A stretch of 35,749 nucleotides of DNA. Origin: Candidatus Aenigmatarchaeota archaeon (GTDB taxonomy: Archaea; Aenigmatarchaeota; Aenigmatarchaeia; JACPZZ01). How positions within the stretch are numbered: the first letter of the stretch is position 1; every line of letters begins with the position of its first letter. Below are positions 23,408 to 31,107 of the stretch, in pieces. The position numbers were made by a program, and so were the translations under genes. The stretch is taken from contig JACPAF010000001.1 in assembly GCA_016180965.1 (NCBI GenBank), forward strand, positions 74,111 to 109,859. Reading direction: 5' to 3'. The notes beneath the pieces are model-generated. The model did no database searches, was not told the DNA's origin, and was given only the letters and a program-made list of their open reading frames with translations.

Positions 23408-24172
23408 TTAATCAAAAATAAAACCGAAAACCCTTGACATTAAGCTGGGGTTCCTTTTTTGGTATTGAAGCCCTATTAAAGAATGGGCCAATCTTGTTAT
23501 TTCTTCCGATGCCGCTGATCTGGGGTTAGCGCTTACGACGGGCTTGCGCATTGCTATTGATGCAGGCACGTTAATATCTTCTGGTATTTCAGCTGAAACT
23601 GACAGGGATAACATTTGCTCAACTTCCCGGCGTGTCATCTCGTGTTTGTGGTTGCGCACACGATTAAGGACGACGCCGGTTATCCATTTGTCTTTGTTTT
23701 GAACCACTTTAACGGTCTTTAATGCGTCTGCAACCGATGGCAAATCCGGGTTTGTGACTAAAATTATTTCGTTCGCAGCGTCCATTGCCGATTGCGCCTC
23801 GCGACCGAGACCTGCGGCTGAATCGAGTATAATCATATCCATCGTGCCATCCAAGTTAGCGACGACTTCGCTTAACGTAGACGGGTCGACGCCTTTCATT
23901 TCGTCAAAAGATATTCCAGCGGGCAATACGTAAAAACCGGCTTCGTGCATATAGACTGCGTCGCGGATTCTTGCCTGGCCGCGCATGACATCGTGCAGGG
24001 TGGTTTTTGCAACAGGCATGTTTAAATGAAAGCCAATGTTCGGGGTTGTGACATTGCCGTCGATGACCATCACTTTTCTGTTTAGTTTAGCCATGGATGC
24101 GGCCAAATTTGCGACTAACGTGGTTTTACCGACGCCGCCCTTTCCGGATGTCACACAGATTAAACGTGTCAT
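23408..24172 (-). CDS. minD: MinD/ParA-family ATPase
   Basis: The 254-residue P-loop ATPase has the deviant Walker A KGGVGKTT, the switch-like VIDGN (usually VDaD), DMIILDSAAG as Walker B/switch II and VTNPDLPSVADALK. The C-terminus SLMSRVFGFIFD can form an amphipathic membrane-targeting helix as in MinD. Archaeal MinD proteins position chemoreceptor or archaellum arrays or act in cell organisation; division-site placement is not proven for archaea. It lies 38 bases downstream of tRNA-Arg on the same strand and has a TATA-like box (CAAATAAA on the plus strand, 24194-24201) of its own, predicting a leaderless message. Confidence 0.88.
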   Translation of the reverse strand: MTRLICVTSGKGGVGKTTLVANLAASMAKLNRKVMVIDGNVTTPNIGFHLNMPVAKTTLHDVMRGQARIRDAVYMHEAGFYVLPAGISFDEMKGVDPSTLSEVVANLDGTMDMIILDSAAGLGREAQSAMDAANEIILVTNPDLPSVADALKTVKVVQNKDKWITGVVLNRVRNHKHEMTRREVEQMLSLSVSAEIPEDINVPASIAMRKPVVSANPRSAASEEITRLAHSLIGLQYQKRNPSLMSRVFGFIFD

Positions 24173-24210
24173 GTGTTTTCTACGCCTCTAAAACAAATAA
24201 ACCAATTATG

Positions 24211-24330
24211 CGGGCCTGATGGGATTTGAACCCACGACCTTTTGCTGTCTTCCTTTGGTTGACCGTTTGGTCAAGCTTTCCCAAAGCTTGTTAGAAGGCA
24301 ACCGCTCTGTCCAAGCTGAGCTACAGGCCC
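24211..24330 (-). tRNA. tRNA-Arg(UCU) with a 45-nt intron
   Basis: Read on the minus strand, the exons form acceptor GGGCCTG/CAGGCCC, D-stem GCTC/GAGC, anticodon stem GTTGC/GCAAA (one terminal mismatch), loop CTTCTAA with anticodon TCT, variable AGGTC, T-stem GTGGG/CCCAT, T-loop TTCAAAT and discriminator G. CCA is not encoded. The mature length is 75 bases after removal of 24247-24291. No clear TATA box lies just upstream; hairpins occupy that space, so it may be transcribed from further up. Confidence 0.93.
24247..24291 (-). other. Intron of tRNA-Arg, canonical 37/38
   Basis: The BHB central helix is perfect: anticodon-loop CTTC pairs with intron GAAG, with three-base bulges TAA (5') and ACA (3'). 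Inside, CAAGCTTT pairs with AAAGCTTG (8 bp, GGG loop) and TTGACC pairs with GGTCAA (AAAC loop). This is a textbook canonical intron. Confidence 0.9.
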
Positions 24331-24337
24331 TGTTGTA

Positions 24338-24367
24338 AACTGACTCATACAAAGTATGAGTCTAGTT
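24338..24367 (+). repeat. Hairpin upstream of tRNA-Arg
   Basis: GACTCATAC (24342-24350) pairs with GTATGAGTC (24354-24362) around AAA. AACT (24338-24341) and AGTT (24364-24367) extend the stem past one bulged T. It is eight bases from the tRNA-Arg 5' end. Confidence 0.7.
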
Positions 24368-24420
24368 GTAACTGACTGAAACATGTCATGTTAAAATTGA
24401 CATGTTTCCAGTTACCAACT
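24364..24420 (+). repeat. Long GAAnCAT-family stem-loop upstream of tRNA-Arg
   Basis: The inner stem GAAACATGTCA (24378-24388) pairs perfectly with TGACATGTTTC (24398-24408). The outer stem AGTTG-TAACTG (24364-24374) pairs with CAGTTA-c-CAACT (24409-24420) with one bulged C. In all about 22 pairs form over 57 bases. No reading frame is present. Its 5' arm overlaps the 3' arm of the preceding hairpin by AGTT, so the two structures may compete. Confidence 0.75.
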
Positions 24421-24456
24421 TTCTTCCGCTTTTACTCAATTGTGCACAAGCATTTA

Positions 24457-24888
24457 TTAGTTCTTTTTTCTTATCCTGCTGATGTCTGGAACGGATATCC
24501 AGGCTGACATAGCGCCGAAGCCCTTTTTATCGACGCCGAATGGTTTTACGGGTTTCGGGTTGGAAAGGAAAACCAGTATGCAGTATTTCTTGTTGATAAA
24601 AAATTTGTAAAATTTATCTATGTCTTCTATGCCGTCGGCCTTGCCGTATTTTTTTAATAGTTTCATAACCGCGCCGGGCGTGAGATTTGAAAATTGCATC
24701 ACTTTGTCTACGGTTGCTTTTATCCGAACAGGCTCGCCGGAGTTTTTAAAATAAACAATATCCCCCCTGTTTATTCTATTCCAAGGCAATCTCTTGGAGG
24801 AATACCAACGAGATTCTATGGTTTTTCTACGATCCAGTATTTTTTCTGCAAAGCCCCAGGATTTTTTCATTATTGCAATTTGGTCCAT
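24457..24888 (-). CDS. ASCH/PUA-like domain protein
   Basis: The 143-residue protein contains WGFAEKILDRRKTIESRWYSSKRLPWNRINRGDIVYFKNSGEPVRIKATVDKV, whose ILxxxKTIExR...RGDIVYF pattern matches ASCH (PUA-like beta-barrel) domains. These proteins are thought to bind RNA or act on modified nucleobases. The C-terminal half (FYKFFINKKYCILVFLSNPKPVKPFG then MSAWISV) fits the rest of the barrel. The function is otherwise unknown. The start ATG has a TATA-like box on its strand (CTTAAATAG, 24901-24909). It lies on the same strand as tRNA-Arg and minD downstream, consistent with an RNA-related role but not proof. Confidence 0.6.
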   Translation of the reverse strand: MDQIAIMKKSWGFAEKILDRRKTIESRWYSSKRLPWNRINRGDIVYFKNSGEPVRIKATVDKVMQFSNLTPGAVMKLLKKYGKADGIEDIDKFYKFFINKKYCILVFLSNPKPVKPFGVDKKGFGAMSAWISVPDISRIRKKN

Positions 24889-25086
24889 TTGACTACAACC
24901 TATTTAAGATAAACCTTACAAGTTATTTTAGATCAGAATGGGAAAAAACACGTACGTTATGTCCGTAAAGGCGTTTTGGGTAGGCCCAATTACATTTAAT
25001 TTGTGCCAATAAACGCCAATTGTTTTTTCCCTGGTCGAGAAATTTTTTCTGTCCGTTTGGTTCCTTCTGGGGAATTAAACTTACGG

Positions 25087-25488
25087 ATGGTTGCTGTACC
25101 CACTGGTTTGGAGGCGATTAAGTTGCTGGATGGGATAGACGAATTGGGTATGCTAAGAAACCGCGTTGTTGGGCTGGAGAATGTAGTTAAATCCGGATTA
25201 AGGCTAACGCAAAAGAAAAGAATGATTTTGCGCGAAATCGTGAAAATTTCCGGGCGCACCACATTTACATCGGCCGTCGACCGCGTTTCGCGAGAGCTTT
25301 CGATGCCATATTCGACTGTTAAGTGGAATATGATGAAACTACGATCTTCCGGGCTCATAACCGCAGGCACGAAGGATCGCCAAAGCCTTCCGATAGTCGT
25401 GACAGAGTTTGGACGGGCGGCTGCGGACATCCAAGAATTAGAAACTGGCTCGCACAACCAGCGCATGTTCCCGTTGACAAAGGTATAA
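25087..25488 (+). CDS. Winged-helix transcription regulator (putative)
   Basis: The frame is open from GTG 25003, but a TATA-like box (ACATTTAAT, about 24992-25000) lies immediately before that codon, so the true start should be downstream. ATG 25087 gives 133 residues. The region LTQKKRMILREIVKISGRTTFTSAVDRVSRELSMPYSTVKWNMMKLRSSGLITAG has the spacing of a winged helix-turn-helix (helix, turn, recognition helix STVKWNMMKL, then wing). The protein begins with a possible coiled segment. Target and ligand are unknown. It precedes leuS by 24 bases on the same strand, so it could be cotranscribed with it. Confidence 0.65.
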   Translation: MVAVPTGLEAIKLLDGIDELGMLRNRVVGLENVVKSGLRLTQKKRMILREIVKISGRTTFTSAVDRVSRELSMPYSTVKWNMMKLRSSGLITAGTKDRQSLPIVVTEFGRAAADIQELETGSHNQRMFPLTKV

Positions 25489-25512
25489 ATTGTTTGCACC
25501 TTCAATCTGAGT

Positions 25513-28155
25513 ATGCTGACCGTGACGGACGAGGCCAAATGGCAGAAAGCGTGGAATGAAAAAAAGATATTTGAACCCGAGATTGATACGAAAAAGAAAA
25601 AATTCTTCTTCACTGTGCCCTACCCGTATACTAGCGGTACGTTGCACGTTGGCCACGGGCGAACTTATACGCTCGGCGACATAACCGCCCGTTTCATGCG
25701 TATGCAGGGCTTCAATGTATTATGGCCGCTTGGTTTCCACATCACAGGGACGCCCATATTAGCCGTCTCCAAACGCATTGAGAACGGGGAAAAAAGCGTA
25801 ATCAAAGACCATGAAGAATATGTTTCTCTACATGATCCTAAACGGGCAAAAGAAATTGTGGCGGGTTTCGTAGACCCGAGCAATGTCGCAAAATATTATG
25901 CTTCCGTGATAAGCAAGGACATGACCGAACTTGGATGCTCAATAGACTGGCGACGCGATTTTACCACAGGCGACAAAATTTACAACCAGTTTATAAAATG
26001 GCAGTATTCCCACCTCAATAAGCTTGGTTATTTGAAAAAGGGCGAGCACGCCGTTTTCTATTGCACCGCAGACGCCAACCCAGTCACAACGGACGATGTC
26101 AAAGGCGGCGATGAAATGTCGATGGCCATAGAGAAATTTTTCCTGATAAAGGAAAAAATGGATGATGGTTATATTGTCGCGGCCACTCTGAGGCCGGATA
26201 CGTTATTTGGAATAACCAACGTTTGGGTGAACAAAGATGCCGATTATGTGAAAGCCAAAGCCGGCGGCGAGATTTGGTATATTTCCGAGATTGCCGCGGA
26301 CAAATTAAAAAACCAGAACATGGAAATCGAAATTGTAAAGCGTATGAAAGGTTCCGAATTGGTCGGGAAAGATGTTACCATACCGCTGTCCGGCAAAAAA
26401 GTAAAAATATTCCCAGCCACTTTCGTGGACGTTAATGTTGCGACCGGTGTCGTCAATTCCGTTCCGGCAAGCGCACCTTATGACTATATCGCGTTAAAGA
26501 TGATCCCTGAGGGAAAAAGTATAAAGCCCATTTCCGTAATAACCGCGGACGGGAAAGAGTCGTTAGCGGTCGGCGCGTGCGAAAGCGCGGATATTGCATC
26601 TCTTAACGAAACTGATAAACTTGAAAAAGCCACAAAAGACGTTTACGCAGCCGAATTTTACAAAGGTGTTACGAACAAAACCTGCGGGAAATTTGCCGGC
26701 TTAAAAATTAATGACGCGAAATTGAAGATTTTTGACGAGCTCGTGAAAGAAAATTCGGGGTCTTCCATGCACGAAAACGCAAGCACGGACATGAAAGGCC
26801 AGGCTGTTAAATCGATAACGTGCAGGTGCGGCGGAAATGTAATTGTCAAAGTCATAAAGGACCAGTGGTTTTTGGACTATTCCAATGCGGGCTGGAAAAA
26901 AATTACGAGAAAATTGTTGGCCCAGATGGATGTTACACCCGCAATGTACCGCAAACAATTTGAAGAATCCATATCATGGCTGCATGAATGGGCGTGTGCG
27001 CGACACCGCGGATTAGGAACAAAATTACCGTACGACGAAAAATGGATAATTGAATCCCTATCCGATTCCACGGTTTACATGGCTTTCTATACGATTGCCG
27101 ATGAGATCAAGAGGAGCAAGATTTCTCCTGAAAAATTGACCGAGGACGTGTTTGATTACGTGCTTCTTGACAAAGGCGAAGCCGCTAAAATAAAAAATGT
27201 CGACAGAAAAATACTTGACGCGATGCGCAATGAATTTTCATACTGGTATCCGCTTGATGAACGAAGAACCGCACCGGCTCACATTCCCAACCATTTGACA
27301 TTTTTCCTGTTTCACCATGCCGCCATTTTCCCGGAAACTATGTGGCCCAAAAGAGTTTCGATTAATGAGTTACTAATAGCCGAGGGCAGGAAGATGAGCA
27401 AATCCCTCGGCAACGTCATACCGCTGGCGTCCGCGATACGGAAACACGGCGCCGATACGATAAGATTATTTTTAGCATACTCCGCGGATTCCGCGTCCAC
27501 ACTAGACTGGCGTGAGAACGAAGTTGAAAATTTGAAGGCTAGGATCGAAAGATTTTACGATATTGTGAAACATAATTCAAAACCGCTTGTAGGATCTATT
27601 GCAGGCGAGTGGTTTGTGGAAGAATTTTACCAGAACCTCCGTACCGCAGAGAATGTTATGAAGAACTACGGCTTCCGCGCATACATACAGAAAATGTTTT
27701 TCGACACTCTGCGCAACGCGGAAAATTTAATAAACAGGACAAACGATTGCGGCGCGATACAATCGATTGCGAAAGATTGGGTTCTCGCATTGTCCCCGGT
27801 GATACCGCACACATGCGAAGAGCTTTGGAAATCGATTGGGAGTGGGTTTGTTTCAACTCAAACGTGGCCTTCTGGAATAGACGCAAGCAGGAAATACATA
27901 ATATTAGAAATGATGTTTTCGGGGATGTTAAAAGATTTGAACCAACTGATAAAAATAGCGGGTGTTAAGAAAAAGGTCTTTATCTACGCTTCAACTGAAG
28001 AAGAGAAAAATTATATATCAGAATCCGCGGATTACATCAAAAACACGATGGGATTTGAAAAAATAACAGTGTATGGGCCCGGCGACAAAGCCTATGATCC
28101 TTCGCAAAAGGCTTTGAAAGCTAAAGAGGGAAAGCCTGGAATTTATCTGGAATAA
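25513..28155 (+). CDS. leuS: Leucyl-tRNA synthetase
   Basis: The 880-residue class I enzyme charges tRNA-Leu. The HIGH motif is HVGHGRTYTLGDITARFMRM, preceded by PYPYTSGTL, and the KMSKS motif is GRKMSKSLGNVIPL. The CP1 editing domain is present (AATLRPDTLFGITNVWVN; DVNVATGVVNSVPASAPYDYIAL), as is a CRCGG zinc-like element before the WFLDYSNAGWKK segment. The late DTIRLFLAYSA...LDWRENEVE block and the C-terminal anticodon-binding helices follow the archaeal/eukaryotic type. Its stop codon directly abuts the stop of the convergent pilin-like gene. Confidence 0.97.
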   Translation: MLTVTDEAKWQKAWNEKKIFEPEIDTKKKKFFFTVPYPYTSGTLHVGHGRTYTLGDITARFMRMQGFNVLWPLGFHITGTPILAVSKRIENGEKSVIKDHEEYVSLHDPKRAKEIVAGFVDPSNVAKYYASVISKDMTELGCSIDWRRDFTTGDKIYNQFIKWQYSHLNKLGYLKKGEHAVFYCTADANPVTTDDVKGGDEMSMAIEKFFLIKEKMDDGYIVAATLRPDTLFGITNVWVNKDADYVKAKAGGEIWYISEIAADKLKNQNMEIEIVKRMKGSELVGKDVTIPLSGKKVKIFPATFVDVNVATGVVNSVPASAPYDYIALKMIPEGKSIKPISVITADGKESLAVGACESADIASLNETDKLEKATKDVYAAEFYKGVTNKTCGKFAGLKINDAKLKIFDELVKENSGSSMHENASTDMKGQAVKSITCRCGGNVIVKVIKDQWFLDYSNAGWKKITRKLLAQMDVTPAMYRKQFEESISWLHEWACARHRGLGTKLPYDEKWIIESLSDSTVYMAFYTIADEIKRSKISPEKLTEDVFDYVLLDKGEAAKIKNVDRKILDAMRNEFSYWYPLDERRTAPAHIPNHLTFFLFHHAAIFPETMWPKRVSINELLIAEGRKMSKSLGNVIPLASAIRKHGADTIRLFLAYSADSASTLDWRENEVENLKARIERFYDIVKHNSKPLVGSIAGEWFVEEFYQNLRTAENVMKNYGFRAYIQKMFFDTLRNAENLINRTNDCGAIQSIAKDWVLALSPVIPHTCEELWKSIGSGFVSTQTWPSGIDASRKYIILEMMFSGMLKDLNQLIKIAGVKKKVFIYASTEEEKNYISESADYIKNTMGFEKITVYGPGDKAYDPSQKALKAKEGKPGIYLE

Positions 28156-29178
28156 TTACGCGCATGTCACGGATGTTTCCGAAACGCCGGAAGAAGTTCC
28201 TATTCTCAAAGAATGCTTGCCGGAATTTGCCGGATAATCTATCAACAGGCCTGATTTGCCCGGATTAATGCTTACTGTGCCTGTGGCTTTATTATAAATT
28301 TTGACCTCGTCCAGTGTGCCCAAGAACGCCTGAGTTACGTCAAATACGCCTCCGCCGGGCGCAGTCCAAACGCTGTCCTGTTCCTGTGCCACTATCAACG
28401 TACCGCCATTTGTCATGGCAACGCCCGAAGAAACCGTTGCGCCAGGGAATGCCGGCACACCGTCTTTGTACAATTTCGTTTCGCCTCCGGCGCTTTTCCA
28501 TGTTGTGGCTATGTGATGCCACTGGCCGTCATTCGCGCTTACCCCAGTCGTTACGCTCTGACCGGCGAGACTATTATCCTTAATGCCAATGTAGAAATTC
28601 CGGTAATCGTATATTAGAAAATCGTTGCTAGACGATGACGAAGCGTAGGAGATTGGAGTCCCTGCTTTTGTATTGTCCGATGTTTTCATCCAGAACATTG
28701 CTGTTATTTCAGATGCTGGAAAGTTCGGGAACGAGCTTTTTGCGACGTAATTGGCCAGCGTTCCGTCAAACCTTAATGCCTTGTTGACTTTGCCGCTTTC
28801 ACGGATCGGATTGCCTATCAGAGTCCCGTCGTTACCGCTGCCAGAACTGTCCGATGCGACTGACCCCAAAGCCTCGTCGAATTTCCAGTACATTACCAGA
28901 GCGCCGGACATGTCGCCGAAGAACGGCGAGTTTAAAACGCTCGTGCCGTCGACGTCGGCGACTAAGATGTCTGTTGAAGTTATTGTGGTGTCGCCTGGGT
29001 TGAGCGCGTAAACCCTGATCTCGCTATTGGCGCAATACGCCCCGCCAACTGGGATCAATATTGTGTTTTTCGTATTTGATGAAAATACTGCATTAAACCA
29101 CGCAGCCGAAACGCCAACAATGCCGACCGTTATCAGCATCAGCATGACCAGCGCAATCACGGGCGTAACCGCTTTCAT
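28156..29178 (-). CDS. Pilin-like surface protein with LamG domain
   Basis: The 340-residue protein opens MKAVTPVIALVMLMLITVG, the archaeal pilin N-domain pattern, with likely prepilin cleavage after Ala3 and a ~20-residue hydrophobic helix. Residues ~95-300 form a LamG/concanavalin-like beta-sandwich: LVMYWKFDEALGSVASDSSG, GNDGTLIGNP, ALRFDG, ITAMFWMKT, DGQWHHIATTWKS, TKLYKDGVP and GTLDEVKIYN are the usual landmarks. LamG domains bind glycans, proteins or calcium. So this is a pilus-targeted or pilin-like adhesin candidate. A TATA-like box (plus-strand 29201-29208) sits ~25 bases before the ATG. The leader is nearly identical in DNA to that of the gene at 32002. Confidence 0.85.
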   Translation of the reverse strand: MKAVTPVIALVMLMLITVGIVGVSAAWFNAVFSSNTKNTILIPVGGAYCANSEIRVYALNPGDTTITSTDILVADVDGTSVLNSPFFGDMSGALVMYWKFDEALGSVASDSSGSGNDGTLIGNPIRESGKVNKALRFDGTLANYVAKSSFPNFPASEITAMFWMKTSDNTKAGTPISYASSSSSNDFLIYDYRNFYIGIKDNSLAGQSVTTGVSANDGQWHHIATTWKSAGGETKLYKDGVPAFPGATVSSGVAMTNGGTLIVAQEQDSVWTAPGGGVFDVTQAFLGTLDEVKIYNKATGTVSINPGKSGLLIDYPANSGKHSLRIGTSSGVSETSVTCA

Positions 29179-29224
29179 AATATCAAAAATAGGTTTTCTA
29201 TATTAAAACGCGCGTTGCCTGATG

Positions 29225-30313
29225 CTAGCTCACAAACTCTATACCAAGAATCTGTTCAATCTCTTTTTTATTTTCAGCAACGAATTTCCTGTTCGGTCCG
29301 TAGATCTGCGGGCTTTTCACGCCTGTGATAACTAAAAGCGCGCGCACAACATCGCCCATTTCCTTGACAACCTGCGCGCCCCAGATGATTTTTGCGCCCG
29401 GGTTTAACCGCGAAGAAACAGCCTCGACAATCTCCTGGCATTCGCGTATAGTCATATCCGAGCCTCCGGCGACGCTCACAAGAGCGCCGGTAGCTCCAGT
29501 AATATCAACATTCAACAGCGGGTTGGTCAAGGATTTTTCAACCGCTTCAATCGCTCTGTTTTCTGAATCCGATTCGCCCATCCCGATCATTGCTAACCCG
29601 CCCGAAGACATCACGGCGCGTATATCCGCGAAATCCAAATTGACAAGTCCCGGCCTCGTTACCAATTCGGCAATGCCTTTTACAGCATTTACCAGAATTT
29701 CATCCGCGACTTTAAACGCCGTGGTTATAGAAACATCCGGGACGATTTCAAGAAGTTTGTCGTTTGGAATAACAATCAATGTGTCAACAACAGCCTCCAG
29801 ATTTTCTAAACCTTCTTTGGCGTTGTTCATCCTGTGTTCGCCTTCCATTGTAAACGGAAGAGTTACGATGGCAACAGTCAAGGCGCCGATTTTTTTCGCG
29901 ACATCGGCCACAACAGGGCTCGCTCCTGTTCCGGTCCCGCCTCCAAGGCCGCACGTTATAAAAACCATATCCGCGCCGTCTAAAACTTTTTTTATGTCGT
30001 CTTTATTTTCTTTCGCGGATTCAGCCCCAACCTTTGGGTTCGCGCCTGCCCCTAAACCCTGGCTGACCTCTTTACCAATTAGAACTTTCGCATCCGCGTC
30101 TGTGTACAACAAATCCTGCGCGTCCGTATTGATGGCAACGGTCTCGCAGCCGGTTATTCCTATCTGCATTATTCTGGAAATCGTGTTTCCGCCCGCGCCC
30201 CCGATGCCGACAACTTTAATATCGGATTTTCGGGATTCTATTATTCTCCTTAATTCCTCATCCACATCCTTTGATTTTGTGCTTCTTGGAGAATCACTGA
30301 TAGGCAGAGCCAT
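29225..30313 (-). CDS. ftsZ: Cell-division protein FtsZ
   Basis: This 362-residue tubulin-family GTPase forms the division ring. Motifs seen are KVVGIGGAGGNTISR, AINTDAQDLLYTDAD, the nucleotide-binding GGGTGTGASP, IVTLPFTMEGEHR, PNDKLLEIVPD and NLDFADIRAVMSSGG with the catalytic T7 loop acidic residue. A ~30-residue charged N-terminal tail precedes the fold. The C-terminus ends shortly after the domain (IEQILGIEFVS), which fits archaeal FtsZ1. It has its own promoter with a palindrome over the predicted transcription start. Confidence 0.97.
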   Translation of the reverse strand: MALPISDSPRSTKSKDVDEELRRIIESRKSDIKVVGIGGAGGNTISRIMQIGITGCETVAINTDAQDLLYTDADAKVLIGKEVSQGLGAGANPKVGAESAKENKDDIKKVLDGADMVFITCGLGGGTGTGASPVVADVAKKIGALTVAIVTLPFTMEGEHRMNNAKEGLENLEAVVDTLIVIPNDKLLEIVPDVSITTAFKVADEILVNAVKGIAELVTRPGLVNLDFADIRAVMSSGGLAMIGMGESDSENRAIEAVEKSLTNPLLNVDITGATGALVSVAGGSDMTIRECQEIVEAVSSRLNPGAKIIWGAQVVKEMGDVVRALLVITGVKSPQIYGPNRKFVAENKKEIEQILGIEFVS

Positions 30314-30317
30314 AGAA

Positions 30318-30339
30318 CATCAATAAAGAACTATTGATG
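30318..30339 (-). promoter_or_regulatory. Palindrome in the ftsZ leader
   Basis: CATCAATA (30318-30325) and TATTGATG (30332-30339) form a perfect 8-bp inverted repeat around six bases, ending four bases from the ftsZ ATG. Given the TATA box just upstream, it covers the predicted transcription start. It could be a repressor operator or a 5' hairpin. Confidence 0.6.
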
Positions 30340-30345
30340 CCCGAA

Positions 30346-30355
30346 GATATTTAAG
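30346..30355 (-). promoter_or_regulatory. TATA box of ftsZ
   Basis: On the minus strand the sequence reads CTTAAATATC, 33-42 bases before the ftsZ ATG, predicting a leader of about 5-15 bases. Confidence 0.55.
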
Positions 30356-30399
30356 GTTGTTCCGTCCGTTCGGCAGCAATATTAGGTTTGAGAAAAAAA

Positions 30400-31071
30400 T
30401 CATTCGGCTTCTTTTTTGTAAACTTCTTCAAACTTGACAGAATCGACTTTAATCCATTTTATTATTTCCTTCGCTGCACGTTCGCGTATCTCCGAAGGTA
30501 TTGCGTTCTTCGGTGCCAGCGTAATTATCGCTTCTGAACCTTTTACGGAAGCCTGCGTTTGGTCCGGTTTTGCTCCGGCGTAATATTGCATTAGCGACTT
30601 TATTTTTTCATCTTCGTTTTCAACCGAGCCTATGCAGGTCATGTCATAAGACAAATTCTTTCCGGCAAGCGGGTGGTTGAAATCCACTTGTACGCGCCCG
30701 CCCGAAGACGATAGGACTTTGCCGCGCAAACCGTTTACGTTTACTGTTAATCCTGGTATCGGATTCATATCGTTCTTCACGAATTCGGATTCGCTGAAAA
30801 CCTTTATTAAACGTGAATCGCGCGGGCCAAACGCATTCGCAGCGTCAAGTTCAATTTTTTTCGTTTCATTGGCCTTCATGGCCTTTATTTCATCTTCCAG
30901 CGCGGGTAATATCATCTTCTCCCCAATGATAACAGTAACAGGCCCGTAAATTACGTTCTGAAGCTCAATTTTTTCTTTTTTTGCAACAGCTTCGTCTGTC
31001 AAATCAAAAATCTCTTTCGTTTCCTTGATTCGCCCTATGTAATTAATTTTTATGAAATCCCCGTTTTGCAT
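30400..31071 (-). CDS. FKBP-type peptidyl-prolyl isomerase (SlyD-like)
   Basis: The 223-residue protein has the split FKBP domain of archaeal long FKBPs: DFIKINYIGRIKETKEIFDLTDE and VIIGEKMILPALEDEIKAMKANETKKIELDAANAFGPRD before the flap, then VQVDFNHPLAGKNLSYDM marking the insert-in-flap chaperone domain. A C-terminal ~70-residue extension follows (DQTQASVKG...IKWIKVDSVKFEEVYKK). It assists folding by proline isomerisation and chaperone action in the cytoplasm. It sits upstream of ftsZ on the same strand with an 86-base gap that contains the ftsZ promoter. Confidence 0.93.
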   Translation of the reverse strand: MQNGDFIKINYIGRIKETKEIFDLTDEAVAKKEKIELQNVIYGPVTVIIGEKMILPALEDEIKAMKANETKKIELDAANAFGPRDSRLIKVFSESEFVKNDMNPIPGLTVNVNGLRGKVLSSSGGRVQVDFNHPLAGKNLSYDMTCIGSVENEDEKIKSLMQYYAGAKPDQTQASVKGSEAIITLAPKNAIPSEIRERAAKEIIKWIKVDSVKFEEVYKKEAE

Positions 31072-31107
31072 TTCAGATCACTTCAAAAATATCATATTAG
31101 CAACTAT

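Noticed and set aside
24950-24957. ACGTACGT palindrome in the ASCH/winged-helix intergenic region
   Set aside because: It is eight bases only, can arise by chance, and has no second copy nearby to support an operator.
29325-30326. 333-codon open frame on the plus strand across ftsZ
   Set aside because: It is exactly antisense to a clear FtsZ, and its low-complexity Ser/Thr/Pro product is typical of a shadow frame.
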